A DNA stretch of 30,744 nt from an uncultured Lachnospiraceae bacterium (GCA_910585765.1 CAJUES010000041.1:1-30744), one strand, 5' to 3'. Positions 13,774 to 22,633 are shown, counted from the first letter of the stretch. The notes: generated by a model from the letters alone, not told the origin. Numbers and translations: made by a program.

Positions 13774-13789
13774 GCGTGCCGGAGCACGC
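13774..13789 (+). promoter_or_regulatory. Hairpin overlapping the dnaE leader
   Basis: GCGTGC-CGGA-GCACGC, a 6-bp stem with a tetraloop, ends just before the GAGGGG ribosome binding site of dnaE. It could influence translation start. The effect is inferred. Confidence 0.3.
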
Positions 13790-13804
13790 AGAGGGGAATA
13801 ACAT

Positions 13805-16800
13805 ATGGCATTTACACATCTGCATGTACATACGGAGTATAGTCTGCTCGACGGCTCCAACAAGATCAGGGAGTATGTCAAGCGCGTCAAGGAGCTTGGC
13901 ATGGACAGCGCGGCGATCACGGACCACGGCGTCATGTACGGCGTGATCGATTTCTATAAGGAGGCAAAGGCGAACGGCATCAAGCCGATCCTCGGCTGTG
14001 AGGTCTATGTCGCGCCGAACTCGCGCTTTGACAAGGAGGTCGGCGGCGGGGATGAGCGGTATCACCACCTCGTGCTGCTGGCGGAGAACAATACGGGCTA
14101 TGCCAATCTGATGAAGATCGTCAGCAAGGGCTTTACCGAGGGGTATTACTACAGACCGCGCGTGGATATGGAGGTGCTGCGGCAGTATCACGAGGGCCTG
14201 ATCGCGCTCTCCGCGTGTCTTGCGGGCGAGGTGCCAAGGCTCCTGGCAAAAGGGCTCTATCAGGAGGCAAAGAAGACCGCGCAGCGATATGAGGAGTGTT
14301 TCGGAAAGGGCAATTATTTCTTTGAGCTGCAGGATCACGGCATTCCCGACCAGAGGACAGTCAACGCGGCGCTGCTGCGCATGAGCAAGGAGCTCGGCAT
14401 ACCGCTGGTTGCCACGAATGATATCCACTACACTTACGCGGAGGACGCCCAGTCGCACGACATCCTGCTCTGTATCCAGACGGCAAAAAAAGTCTCCGAC
14501 GAGGACAGGATGCGCTACGACGGAGGACAGTACTATGTCAAGAGCGAACTGGAGATGCGGGAACTGTTTCCCTATGCGCAGCAGGCGATCGACAACACGG
14601 CGGTGATCGCGGACCGGTGCAATGTGGAGATCGAGTTTGGCGTGACGAAGCTGCCGAAGTTCGACGTTCCGCAGGGATATGACTCGTGGAGCTATCTCAA
14701 CAAGCTCTGCACCGACGGACTGGCAGAACGCTACCCGGATGATGACGGCGCGATCAGGGAGAAGCTGGACTACGAGCTCGGCGTCATCAGGAAGATGGGG
14801 TATGTGGATTATTTCCTGATCGTGTGGGATTTCATCAACTGGGCGCGGGAGCATGACATTCCTGTCGGGCCGGGGCGCGGTTCGGCGGCGGGGAGCATCG
14901 TCTCGTACTGTCTGCGCATCACCAACATCGATCCGATCCGCTACAGCCTGCTGTTTGAGCGCTTCCTGAACCCGGAGCGCGTCTCGATGCCCGATATCGA
15001 CATTGACTTCTGCTATGAGCGGCGGCAGGAAGTGATCGATTATGTCAGTGAGAAATACGGGCATGACAAGGTTGTGCAGATCGTGACGTTCGGTACGATG
15101 GCGGCAAAGGGTGTGATCCGCGATGTGGGGCGTGCGCTCGATCTTCCATACAATTATGTGGACGGGATCGCCAAGATGATACCGAGCGAGGGCAATGCGC
15201 CGGTGAGCATCACGCGCGCGCTGGAGATGAACCCGGAGTTTCGCACACTCTACAAGGAAGACGAGCAGGTGCACTACCTGATCGACATGTGTCTGAAGCT
15301 GGAAGGTCTCCCGCGCCACACGTCCATGCACGCGGCGGGCGTCGTGATCTGCCAGAAGCCGGCGGACGAGTTTGTGCCGCTGTCGCGCGGAAGCGACGGC
15401 GCGATCACGACACAGTTCACCATGACCACGATCGAGGAGCTTGGCCTGCTCAAGATGGACTTTCTGGGACTCCGCACATTGACGGTCATCAAGGACGCGG
15501 TGGACAATGTGGAAAAGACCACAGGGATCCACATCGATGTGGATCGGCTCGACTACGACGACAAGAAGGTGCTCGCGTCTCTCGGAACGGGACGGACGGA
15601 CGGCGTGTTCCAGCTTGAAAGTCAGGGCATGAAAAACTTTATGAAGGAGCTCAAGCCGCAGAACCTTGAGGATGTCATCGCAGGGATCTCACTCTATCGC
15701 CCGGGACCGATGGATTTTATCCCGGCGTACATCAGGGGAAAAAACAACCACGATGCAGTCACCTATGCCTGCCCGCAGCTAGAGCCGATCCTGGCGCCCA
15801 CCTACGGCTGCATCGTCTACCAGGAGCAGGTCATGCAGATCGTGCGGGATCTCGGCGGTTATACATTGGGGCGCAGCGACCTCGTGCGCCGCGCGATGAG
15901 CAAGAAAAAGGCATACGTCATGGAGCAGGAGCGCAAGAATTTCGTGCACGGCAATCCTGACGAGGGTGTCCCGGGATGTGCGTCGTGCGGGATCTCGGAA
16001 ACGGTGGCAGACCAGATCTACGGGACGATGATGGACTTTGCCAAGTATGCGTTCAACAAGTCCCACGCGGCGTGCTACGCGGTGGTGGCGTACCAGACGG
16101 CGTATCTGAAATATTACTATCCGGTGGAGTTTATGGCGGCGCTGCTGACGTCGGTGATCGACAACGCGTCCAAGGTGTCGGAGTACATCATGGTCTGCAG
16201 GAGCATGGGGATCCAGATCCTGCCGCCCGACATCAACGAGGGCGAGTGCGGGTTCTCGGTGTCAAACGGCGCGATCCGCTACGCGCTCAACGCGATCAAG
16301 AGTGTGGGAAGGACGGTCATCGAGGGCATCGTCGAGGAGCGGCAGGCGCATGGGGATTACCAGAACCTCAAGGACTTTATCGAGCGGACACAGCATGTTG
16401 AGATGAATAAGCGCGCCATCGAGAACTTTATCAAGGCAGGGGCATTTGACAGTTTTGGCGCGACCAGAAAGCAGCACATGAGCGTCTACGCGACGATTCT
16501 CGACAGCATCGTGCACAGCAAGCGCGGCGTGACGGCAGGTCAGATGTCGCTCTTTGACATTGTATCGGAGGATGAGAAGAAGGAACTCGAGATCAAGATG
16601 CCCAACGTCGGTGAGTACGAGAAAGAGCTGCTGCTGAGTTTTGAGAAGGAAGTGCTGGGATTCTATGTCAGCGGGCATCCGATGCAGGAGTATCAGGCGG
16701 TGTGGGAGAAGCGCATCACGGCAAAGACTTCGGATTTCTATCTCGACGAGGAGACAGGGCTCACCCATGTGCAGGACAACACCAGGGCGACGGTCGGCGG

Positions 16801-17263
16801 CATGATCATGGACAAGAAGATCAAGTACACCAAGCAGGATAAGATCATGGCGTTCCTCACGGTGGAGGATCTCGTGGGCAGCATCGAAGTCATCGTGTTC
16901 CCGAACGCGTATGAGAAATACTCGTCAAAGCTTTTGGAGGAAAACAAGGTATTTATCGAAGGCAGGGTTCAGGTGGAGGATGAGCGGGACGGAAAGCTGG
17001 TCTGTGAGCGCGTCACTGCCTTTGACGAGATCCCGAGAAAGGTGTGGGTGAAGTTTCCGGATATGCACTCGTACAGGGAGAACGAGTCGGTGCTGCTCGA
17101 TGCGATATTTGACTCTGAGGGGATTGACAATGTTGTTATATATATAGAAGAAACACGTCAGAAAAAAGTACTGCCGCCCAACAAAAACATCAGGGCGGAC
17201 AGCACTGTCCTGGACAAACTCCGCGGGTTGTTCGGGGAGGAGAATGTCAAGGTGGTAAGTTGA
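13805..17263 (+). CDS. dnaE: DNA polymerase III subunit alpha (DnaE)
   Basis: The 1152-aa protein is a C-family replicative polymerase. An N-terminal PHP domain opens with THLHVHTEYSLLDGSNKI. The palm has GPGRGSAAGS, the catalytic aspartates D399 and D401 in PDIDIDF, and D552 in MDFLGLRTL. The thumb and fingers follow, with SLYRPGPMDFIPAYI and KSHAACYAVVAYQTAYLKYY. A helix-hairpin-helix region (about 800-830) contains IRYALNAIKSVG and an OB fold (about 990-1065) contains VGGMIMDKKIKYTK. No exonuclease domain is inserted in PHP, so this is DnaE and not PolC. In Bacillota DnaE extends RNA primers and cooperates with PolC. ATG 13805 follows GAGGGG. The gene next to it is pfkA, a common clostridial arrangement. 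Confidence 0.97.
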   Translation: MAFTHLHVHTEYSLLDGSNKIREYVKRVKELGMDSAAITDHGVMYGVIDFYKEAKANGIKPILGCEVYVAPNSRFDKEVGGGDERYHHLVLLAENNTGYANLMKIVSKGFTEGYYYRPRVDMEVLRQYHEGLIALSACLAGEVPRLLAKGLYQEAKKTAQRYEECFGKGNYFFELQDHGIPDQRTVNAALLRMSKELGIPLVATNDIHYTYAEDAQSHDILLCIQTAKKVSDEDRMRYDGGQYYVKSELEMRELFPYAQQAIDNTAVIADRCNVEIEFGVTKLPKFDVPQGYDSWSYLNKLCTDGLAERYPDDDGAIREKLDYELGVIRKMGYVDYFLIVWDFINWAREHDIPVGPGRGSAAGSIVSYCLRITNIDPIRYSLLFERFLNPERVSMPDIDIDFCYERRQEVIDYVSEKYGHDKVVQIVTFGTMAAKGVIRDVGRALDLPYNYVDGIAKMIPSEGNAPVSITRALEMNPEFRTLYKEDEQVHYLIDMCLKLEGLPRHTSMHAAGVVICQKPADEFVPLSRGSDGAITTQFTMTTIEELGLLKMDFLGLRTLTVIKDAVDNVEKTTGIHIDVDRLDYDDKKVLASLGTGRTDGVFQLESQGMKNFMKELKPQNLEDVIAGISLYRPGPMDFIPAYIRGKNNHDAVTYACPQLEPILAPTYGCIVYQEQVMQIVRDLGGYTLGRSDLVRRAMSKKKAYVMEQERKNFVHGNPDEGVPGCASCGISETVADQIYGTMMDFAKYAFNKSHAACYAVVAYQTAYLKYYYPVEFMAALLTSVIDNASKVSEYIMVCRSMGIQILPPDINEGECGFSVSNGAIRYALNAIKSVGRTVIEGIVEERQAHGDYQNLKDFIERTQHVEMNKRAIENFIKAGAFDSFGATRKQHMSVYATILDSIVHSKRGVTAGQMSLFDIVSEDEKKELEIKMPNVGEYEKELLLSFEKEVLGFYVSGHPMQEYQAVWEKRITAKTSDFYLDEETGLTHVQDNTRATVGGMIMDKKIKYTKQDKIMAFLTVEDLVGSIEVIVFPNAYEKYSSKLLEENKVFIEGRVQVEDERDGKLVCERVTAFDEIPRKVWVKFPDMHSYRENESVLLDAIFDSEGIDNVVIYIEETRQKKVLPPNKNIRADSTVLDKLRGLFGEENVKVVS

Positions 17264-17306
17264 TATACAGGTGACAGGAGTTTAGAGCGTGTTTGGCAGT
17301 TGGGAA

Positions 17307-17346
17307 GCATCAATCCATCGCGAAGCGATTCTGCAGGGCTTGATGC
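17307..17346. repeat. Palindromic repeat copy 2, intergenic
   Basis: GCATCAA (17307-17313) and TTGATGC (17340-17346) are inverted arms around a loop with CGCGAAGCG and GGGC. The layout matches the copy at 3674-3715 inside the kinase gene, including the core CGCGAAGCG. It lies between fragments of the A-type and B-type ends, forming a compact composite of all three repeat families. Confidence 0.7.
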
Positions 17347-17381
17347 TTAAGGAACTGTTGATATTTTTTTGTCAAAGAGTA

Positions 17382-17410
17382 TTGTATTCTTGCAAAAAAA
17401 AGGGTACAAT
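17382..17410 (+). promoter_or_regulatory. Candidate pfkA promoter
   Basis: TTGTAT (17382-17387) and TACAAT (17405-17410) are 17 bp apart, about 100 bp before the pfkA start. The spacer contains an A-run. It is a reasonable sigma-A promoter match. Confidence 0.5.
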
Positions 17411-17511
17411 CATTTTAGAAAAAATTGTGGTAAGATATTTAAATGATATAAATCAAGAATACTGCCGCCGCTTTCGGGTGCTGGCAGGTATTGTATAGGA
17501 GGTAAAAGGAG

Positions 17512-18486
17512 ATGGCAAAAGAGATCAAGACGATAGGTGTGTTGACGAGCGGGGGAGACGCACCCGGCATGAACGCTGCACTGCGTGCGGTGGTGAGAAA
17601 GGCTCTGACAAACAATGTGAAGGTAAAGGGTATCAAGAGGGGCTACATGGGACTGCTCAACGAGGAGATCGTTGACATGGAGGCGTTCAGTGTGGCGGAT
17701 ATCATCCAGAAGGGTGGTACGATCCTCGGCACGGCGAGGTGTCTGGAATTTAAGGAGGAGAACATACAGCAGATGGCTGCGGAGATCTGCCATAAGCACG
17801 GGATCGACGGCATGGTGGTGATCGGCGGCGACGGATCCTACAGGGGCGCGCAGGGACTTGCGAGACATGGCATCAACACGGTCGGCGTGCCGGGCACGAT
17901 CGATCTTGATATCGCATGTACGGAGTACACGATCGGGTTTGACACGGCGATCAACACGGCGATGCAGGCGATCGACAAGGTGCGTGACACTTCTTCCTCC
18001 CATGAGAGATGTTCCATCATAGAAGTTATGGGAAGACATGCAGGGTACATCGCACTCTGGACGGGTGTCGCAAACGGTGCGGAGGATATCCTGATCCCCG
18101 AAAAGTACGATTACGACGAGCAGGAGCTGATCAACAATATCGTGCGGAGCAGAAAGAAAGGAAAGACGCACCATATCATCATCAATGCCGAGGGTATCGG
18201 ACATTCTACATCGATGGCGCGGCGGATCGAGGCTGCAACAGGCGTGGAGACGCGGGCAACCATTCTCGGCTATCTGCAGCGCGGCGGCAATCCGACCTGC
18301 AAGGACAGGTTCTATGCATCGATCATGGGTGCGTACGCGGCGGACATCCTCTGTGACGGCAAGTCAAACAGGGTGGTCGCATACAAGCATGGCGCGTTTG
18401 TGGACTATGACATCGAGGAGGCACTCAACATGAAGAAGACGATCGACGAATATCAGTTCGAGATCTGCAGGAAATTGTCGATGTAA
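17512..18486 (+). CDS. pfkA: 6-phosphofructokinase
   Basis: This 324-aa enzyme phosphorylates fructose 6-phosphate to fructose 1,6-bisphosphate in glycolysis. It has the N-terminal nucleotide site LTSGGDAPGMNAALRAVV, GGDGS (105-109), the catalytic GTID (128-131), substrate-binding MGRHAGYIAL and the late GYLQRGGNPTCKDR. Glycines at the positions that distinguish ATP-dependent from pyrophosphate-dependent enzymes (GGDGS) favour ATP as donor. The usual GTIDND reads GTIDLD here, which I believe is common in Lachnospiraceae. The length equals that of typical bacterial PfkA. ATG 17512 follows AGGAGGTAAAAGGAG. It is followed by a strong terminator and has its own promoter candidate. Confidence 0.97.
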   Translation: MAKEIKTIGVLTSGGDAPGMNAALRAVVRKALTNNVKVKGIKRGYMGLLNEEIVDMEAFSVADIIQKGGTILGTARCLEFKEENIQQMAAEICHKHGIDGMVVIGGDGSYRGAQGLARHGINTVGVPGTIDLDIACTEYTIGFDTAINTAMQAIDKVRDTSSSHERCSIIEVMGRHAGYIALWTGVANGAEDILIPEKYDYDEQELINNIVRSRKKGKTHHIIINAEGIGHSTSMARRIEAATGVETRATILGYLQRGGNPTCKDRFYASIMGAYAADILCDGKSNRVVAYKHGAFVDYDIEEALNMKKTIDEYQFEICRKLSM

Positions 18487-18520
18487 GATGATGTGAGATA
18501 TAGAAACAGGATGGAAAAGG

Positions 18521-18553
18521 AAAGCCGGGTGAGTAGGACCTGGCTTTCTTTTT
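18521..18553 (+). terminator. Intrinsic terminator of pfkA
   Basis: AAAGCCGGGT (18521-18530) pairs with ACCTGGCTTT (18538-18547, one G-T pair) around a 7-nt loop, followed by CTTTTT. It cleanly closes the dnaE-pfkA region before the ktr genes. Confidence 0.85.
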
Positions 18554-18608
18554 ACAGCGTGTTCACTCATTCAGACATTTAGGAAATAGAAAAAGGAATC
18601 ATAGGATC

Positions 18609-19967
18609 ATGGGATTAGAGTTTAAGAAAAAGAAGATCGCGGCAAAAAAGTCCACGACGAGACAGATCGCGTTTGGGTTTGCGATGATCATCCTGGCGGG
18701 AACGCTGCTGCTCTCGCTGCCCATAGCAAACAGATCCGGGCATGGAGATCCGCTGAGTGCGCTGTTTACGGCGACGTCCGCGACCTGCGTCACAGGGCTG
18801 GTTGTCGCGGACACGTATCAGAACTGGACGATCTTTGGACAGCTTGTCATACTGTGCATGATACAGGTCGGCGGGCTTGGATTTATGACGATCGGTGCCT
18901 ATATCTCTGTTCTGCTCAAGAAGCGCATCGGGCTGAAGGAGCGGGAACGGCTGCAGGAGAGCGTCAACACGCTTGAGATAGCAGGTGTTGTCCGGCTGGT
19001 CAAGAAGATCGTGCAGGGCGCGCTCTGCATTGAGGGGCTGGGGGCGGTGTTGCTCGCGTTCCGGTTTGTGCCGCGGTTCGGCGCTGCGAGGGGGATTTAT
19101 TTCGCCGTCTTTCATGCGATTTCCGCTTTCTGCAACGGCGGGTTTGACCTGATGGGGGTGGATGAAGCGTACTCCTCCCTGGTCGCTTTTGAGGGGGATA
19201 TCGTCGTCAATCTCGTTGTCGTGACGCTGATCCTGGTCGGCGGCATCGGCTTTATCGTGTGGGACGACGTGGCGCGGCACAAGTGGCATTTCAGGAAATA
19301 TCTGCTGCACAGCAAGATCGTGCTCACGACGACGCTGGTCCTGACGGCGGCAGGCACGGTACTGTTCCTTGTCACGGAGGATCAGGCGGCTTTTGCCGGC
19401 ATGGGACCGCTCGAGAGATTTCTGGGGGCGCTGTTCTCCTCCGTCACGCCTAGGACGGCAGGGTTTAACTCCGTCGACACAGCGGCGCTGTCCAATTCCG
19501 GCAAGATGCTCACGATGCTCATGATGTTCATCGGGGGCAGTCCGGGTTCCACGGCAGGCGGCGTCAAGACGACATCGATGATCGTGCTTCTGTTCTATGC
19601 GGTGGCGATGGTGTTGAACAGGGAGGACATCAATCTCTTTGGGAGACGGCTGACCGACGAAGTGGTGAAAAAGGCAAATGCGGTGGTGGTCATCAACGCG
19701 ACGCTGACGATCATTGCGACGATCGTCATTATGGCAGTACAGCCGTTATTGAATTTTGAGGACGTGCTGTTCGAGGTGCTCTCGGCGATCGGAACAGTCG
19801 GGATGACAGTGGGGATCACGAGGGATCTGAATATAATATCACAAGTTATTATTATAGTCCTGATGTACTGCGGGCGTCTGGGAAGTCTTTCCTTTGCGCT
19901 TGTCTTTGCGCAGAAGAGTGCCTCGGCGTCCGTGCGGCAGCCGCAGGAGAAGATCATTGTAGGGTAA
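18609..19967 (+). CDS. ktrB: Ktr/Trk potassium transporter membrane subunit
   Basis: The 452-aa protein has four repeated M1-P-M2 units. The four selectivity-filter loops are visible as ATCVTGLVV, FCNGGFDL, RTAGFNSV and GTVGMTVGI, each with the conserved Gly that lines the potassium pore. The third unit is followed by GGSPGSTAGGVKTTS, the intramembrane gating loop of KtrB/TrkH. Sodium- or proton-linked potassium uptake needs the cytoplasmic RCK ring encoded by the next gene, 45 bp downstream. Length and the lack of extra N-terminal helices favour KtrB over TrkH. ATG 18609 is preceded by AAAGGAATCATAGG. Confidence 0.95.
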   Translation: MGLEFKKKKIAAKKSTTRQIAFGFAMIILAGTLLLSLPIANRSGHGDPLSALFTATSATCVTGLVVADTYQNWTIFGQLVILCMIQVGGLGFMTIGAYISVLLKKRIGLKERERLQESVNTLEIAGVVRLVKKIVQGALCIEGLGAVLLAFRFVPRFGAARGIYFAVFHAISAFCNGGFDLMGVDEAYSSLVAFEGDIVVNLVVVTLILVGGIGFIVWDDVARHKWHFRKYLLHSKIVLTTTLVLTAAGTVLFLVTEDQAAFAGMGPLERFLGALFSSVTPRTAGFNSVDTAALSNSGKMLTMLMMFIGGSPGSTAGGVKTTSMIVLLFYAVAMVLNREDINLFGRRLTDEVVKKANAVVVINATLTIIATIVIMAVQPLLNFEDVLFEVLSAIGTVGMTVGITRDLNIISQVIIIVLMYCGRLGSLSFALVFAQKSASASVRQPQEKIIVG

Positions 19968-20012
19968 TAAATGCTCTAGGGGCAATGGTATTTGGGATCA
20001 AGGAGGTAGAAA

Positions 20013-20708
20013 ATGAAATCAATATTAATCATAGGAATGGGGCGTTTCGGACATCACCTGGCGGCTGATTTCCTGGAGAACGGGCACGATGTCATGATCG
20101 TGGATGAGGACGAGGAGAAGCTCGAGGACATGGTTCCTTACGCGACGAGCACCAGGATCGGCGACTGCACGAGCGAGGAGGTCCTGAAAAGTATCGGCGT
20201 CCGGAATTTTGATGTCGTGTTTGTGTGCATCGGCACCAACTTCCAGAGCAGTCTGGAGATCACAAGCCTTGTGAAGGAGCTCGGGGCAAAGCGGGTGATC
20301 AGCAAGGCGACGAGGGACATCCAGGCGAAGTTTTTGCTGCGCAACGGGGCGGACGAGGTGATCTACCCGGATAAGGACATCGCGGAGAAGTGGGCGGAGC
20401 GCTACAGTCTCGACAACATCTTCGACTACATCGACCTGCCCGGCGCGTTCGGAATCTACGAGATGCCTCCTCTCAAGGAGTGGGTGGGCAAGAGCATCCG
20501 AGAGTCCAACATAGCCGCGACGCACAAGGTTTCCATACTCGGCATTAAGAAAAAACATGAGGAGGAGATGAGCGTGATGCCCTCTGCGGACTACATCATC
20601 CGGGATACGGACCACCTGATGGTGATGGCTGGCAACGAGGTCGCGGAGCGGCTGCTGGAGCAGAACAGACACAATTTTGCCAGGGAAGCTTCGGAAAGGA
20701 AACGGTAG
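20013..20708 (+). CDS. ktrA: Ktr/Trk potassium uptake regulatory subunit (RCK)
   Basis: This 231-aa cytoplasmic protein has an RCK_N Rossmann domain (about 1-125) with the nucleotide-binding loop GMGRFG and the acidic strand-end MIVDEDEEKL, then an RCK_C domain (about 140-222) with GKSIRESNIAATHKVSILGI. In KtrAB systems it forms an octameric ring that binds ATP/ADP or c-di-AMP and gates the membrane subunit. ATG 20013 follows AAGGAGGTAG. It is encoded directly after ktrB and 8 bp before a methyltransferase gene, so the three are likely one operon. Confidence 0.95.
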   Translation: MKSILIIGMGRFGHHLAADFLENGHDVMIVDEDEEKLEDMVPYATSTRIGDCTSEEVLKSIGVRNFDVVFVCIGTNFQSSLEITSLVKELGAKRVISKATRDIQAKFLLRNGADEVIYPDKDIAEKWAERYSLDNIFDYIDLPGAFGIYEMPPLKEWVGKSIRESNIAATHKVSILGIKKKHEEEMSVMPSADYIIRDTDHLMVMAGNEVAERLLEQNRHNFAREASERKR

Positions 20709-20716
20709 GTTCACAT

Positions 20717-21535
20717 ATGATATCAAGCACAGCAAACAGTAAGGTAAAGAGGCTCGCAGCGCTGGTGCAGAAGGCGAAGATGCGCAGGGAGGAACAGCTC
20801 TTTGTCGTGGAGGGTGTCCGCATGTTCCGGGAGGCGCCGGACGAGTGGATCAGGGAGGTGTACGTGTCGGAAACCCTGCTGCGCAAGTGGGAACAGGAGC
20901 ATGACAGAGAATCGAGGGAGCGGATAAAAAAATATCAGTGCGAAGTGCTCACGGACGAGGTGTTCCGGAAAGTCTCGGACACGCAGACGCCGCAGGGGGT
21001 GCTCTGTGTTCTCGCCATGCCGCACTACGAGCTGGCACAGCGTCTCGAAGAGGGCATGACGGACCCGTCCAGGCCGCCGCTTTATGTGCTTCTCGAGGAT
21101 CTGCAGGATCCGGGAAACCTGGGAACGATCCTGCGCGCCGGCGAGGGAGCGGGTGTTGACGGAGTGATCATGACGCGCAGGACAGTGGACATTTTCAACC
21201 CCAAGGTCATCCGCGCGACGATGGGATCGATATACCGGGTCCCGTTTTACATCGTGGACGATCTGGGCGGAACGATCAGTCTTCTGAGAAAGAGCGGCGT
21301 GCGGGTCTATGCGGCGCACCTCGACGACAGCGTGGACTACGATGTGCCGGACTACACGAAGCCCACGGCTTTCCTGATCGGGAACGAGGGGGGCGGGCTT
21401 CGGCGCGGGACTGCGCAGACGGCATCGCAGTACATCAAGATTCCCATGGCGGGACAGGTCGAGTCGCTCAACGCCGCTGCCGCTGCCGCGATACTGATGT
21501 ACGAGGCGGCGCGGCAGCACCGCAGGGGACAGTGA
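20717..21535 (+). CDS. TrmH/SpoU-family rRNA (ribose-2'-O) methyltransferase
   Basis: The 272-aa enzyme has an N-terminal substrate-binding domain (about 1-100, starting SSTANSKVKRLAALVQKAK) and a C-terminal SPOUT domain with a knotted SAM site. SpoU motifs are NLGTILRAGEGAGVDGVIM, FLIGNEGGGLRRG and IPMAGQVESLNAAAAAAIL. The family methylates the 2'-OH of a ribose in 23S rRNA or tRNA using S-adenosylmethionine. The exact nucleotide cannot be read from sequence. It lies 8 bp after ktrA and 58 bp before proC, an arrangement of apparently unrelated housekeeping genes sharing transcription. Confidence 0.93.
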   Translation: MISSTANSKVKRLAALVQKAKMRREEQLFVVEGVRMFREAPDEWIREVYVSETLLRKWEQEHDRESRERIKKYQCEVLTDEVFRKVSDTQTPQGVLCVLAMPHYELAQRLEEGMTDPSRPPLYVLLEDLQDPGNLGTILRAGEGAGVDGVIMTRRTVDIFNPKVIRATMGSIYRVPFYIVDDLGGTISLLRKSGVRVYAAHLDDSVDYDVPDYTKPTAFLIGNEGGGLRRGTAQTASQYIKIPMAGQVESLNAAAAAAILMYEAARQHRRGQ

Positions 21536-21593
21536 GTGCGTTATCGGATCCGTTCGTTAAAAAATATCAAGAAAAATGAGAGGGCACAGGCGT

Positions 21594-22406
21594 ATGAAGA
21601 TCGGTTTTATAGGACTTGGAAATATGGCGGAGGCGATGATCGGCGGAATGCTCGGGACAGGGGGCTTCCGGGCGGATGAGATCGTGGGTTCTGCCAAAAC
21701 GAAGGAGACTGCGGACAGGGTCTGCGGGAAGTATGGGATCACTGCGGGAACGGACAACAGGGAGACGGCAAAGCAGGCGGATGTGCTGATCCTTGCCGTG
21801 AAGCCGGTATTTCTGGCGGAGGTGATCGCGGAGATCAGGGATTTTGTGGACGGGGAGAACATGCTTGTGATATCCATAGCAGCGGGCAAAACGATTGAGT
21901 GGATCGAGCGCGAATTTGGCATGCCGCTAAGGATCGTGCGCTGTATGCCGAACACGCCCGCCATGGTGGGAGAGGGCTGCACCTGCGTCTGTCTGAAGGA
22001 AACATTTTCCGACAGGCGTGTTTACGACGGCGATCGGGAGCTTGTGCTCAGGATCATGAGCAGCTTTGGCAGGGCGAGCATCCTTCCCGAGCGGCTGATG
22101 GACGCCTTTATCGGCGTGGCGGGGAGCGCGCCCGCGTATGTCTTTCTGTTTATCGAGGCGATGGCGGATGGGGCTGTCATGGCGGGAATGCCCAGAAAGC
22201 AGGCGTATGAGTTTGCGGCGCAGTCCGTGCTCGGCAGTGCCAGGATGGTGCTCGAGACGGGAATGCACCCGGGCGTGCTCAAGGATATGGTCTGCTCGCC
22301 GGCAGGCACGACGATCGAGGCGGTCAGGGTGCTGGAGGAGAAAGGGATGCGCGCCGCGGTGATCGACGCGGTAGGGGCATGTGTGGACCGGTCGAGGAAC
22401 ATGTAG
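21594..22406 (+). CDS. proC: Pyrroline-5-carboxylate reductase
   Basis: The 270-aa enzyme reduces 1-pyrroline-5-carboxylate to proline with NAD(P)H, the last step of proline synthesis. It begins MKIGFIGLGNMAEAMIGGML, a Rossmann nucleotide-binding loop. RCMPNTPAMVGEGCT and the C-terminal SPAGTTIEAVRVLEEKGMRAA are ProC signatures, with the family helical dimerisation region (about 165-265) containing GVAGSAPAYVFLFIEAMADG. ATG 21594 is chosen because it starts directly at the conserved beta-strand; an in-frame ATG at 21576 adds six residues and overlaps the GAGAGG ribosome binding site. It is followed by a strong hairpin. Confidence 0.95.
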   Translation: MKIGFIGLGNMAEAMIGGMLGTGGFRADEIVGSAKTKETADRVCGKYGITAGTDNRETAKQADVLILAVKPVFLAEVIAEIRDFVDGENMLVISIAAGKTIEWIEREFGMPLRIVRCMPNTPAMVGEGCTCVCLKETFSDRRVYDGDRELVLRIMSSFGRASILPERLMDAFIGVAGSAPAYVFLFIEAMADGAVMAGMPRKQAYEFAAQSVLGSARMVLETGMHPGVLKDMVCSPAGTTIEAVRVLEEKGMRAAVIDAVGACVDRSRNM

Positions 22407-22484
22407 CAGGGAAGAGAACACGGATTTTCACTTTTTGCCGGAACGGAGTGAACCGTGACCAAAGAATAGCATAAAATTAAAAAC

Positions 22485-22517
22485 AAGAGTTCGAGACTTG
22501 ACAAGTCGCGAACTCTT
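22485..22517. terminator. Long hairpin after proC, probable terminator
   Basis: AAGAGTTCG (22485-22493) pairs with CGAACTCTT (22509-22517), and inside it GACTT (22495-22499) pairs with AAGTC (22503-22507). The T-run on the plus strand is weak, but the reverse strand has GTTTTTAATTTTA after the stem. It probably terminates the ktr-proC transcript and could act in both directions. Confidence 0.6.
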
Positions 22518-22542
22518 TGCTATTATATAAAATCGTAATAGG

Positions 22543-22633
22543 TGTTAACAAATATGTAATATTTGCCGATAAAATGTAAAACAAGGGTAAACATTGCGAT
22601 TTAATTGTTACAGGCAAGTGACATATTTGTAAC
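22543..22633 (+). promoter_or_regulatory. Cluster of TGTWAH hexamers before the cell wall hydrolase (WalR-like)
   Basis: Five hexamers fit TGTWAH: TGTTAA (22543), TGTAAT (22555), TGTAAA (22575), TGTTAC (22606) and TGTAAC (22628). TGTAAA is followed after 5 bp by GGTAAA, giving the direct-repeat spacing of the WalR/YycF box TGTWAH-N5-TGTWAH with one mismatch. The copies at 22606 and 22628 are 22 bp apart, two helical turns. WalR controls cell wall hydrolases in Bacillota, which suits the gene downstream. The region is AT-rich, so chance matches are possible. Confidence 0.35.

Larger units (their letters stand above)
17264..17511. other. dnaE-pfkA intergenic region with repeats and promoter
   Basis: These 248 bp hold an A-type end fragment (AGAGCGTGTTT, near 17285), the second copy of the kinase palindrome (17307-17346), a B-type fragment (TAAGGAACTGTTGATA, near 17348) and the pfkA promoter candidate. 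No gene is seen. Confidence 0.6.

Noticed and set aside
13760..15532. 590-codon minus-strand ORF opposite dnaE
   Set aside because: The composition is a reverse-strand shadow of dnaE (many His, Arg, Asp, Val) and there is no ribosome binding site or known domain.
17289..17498. 69-codon ORF between dnaE and pfkA
   Set aside because: It crosses repeat fragments and the pfkA promoter and shows no protein features.
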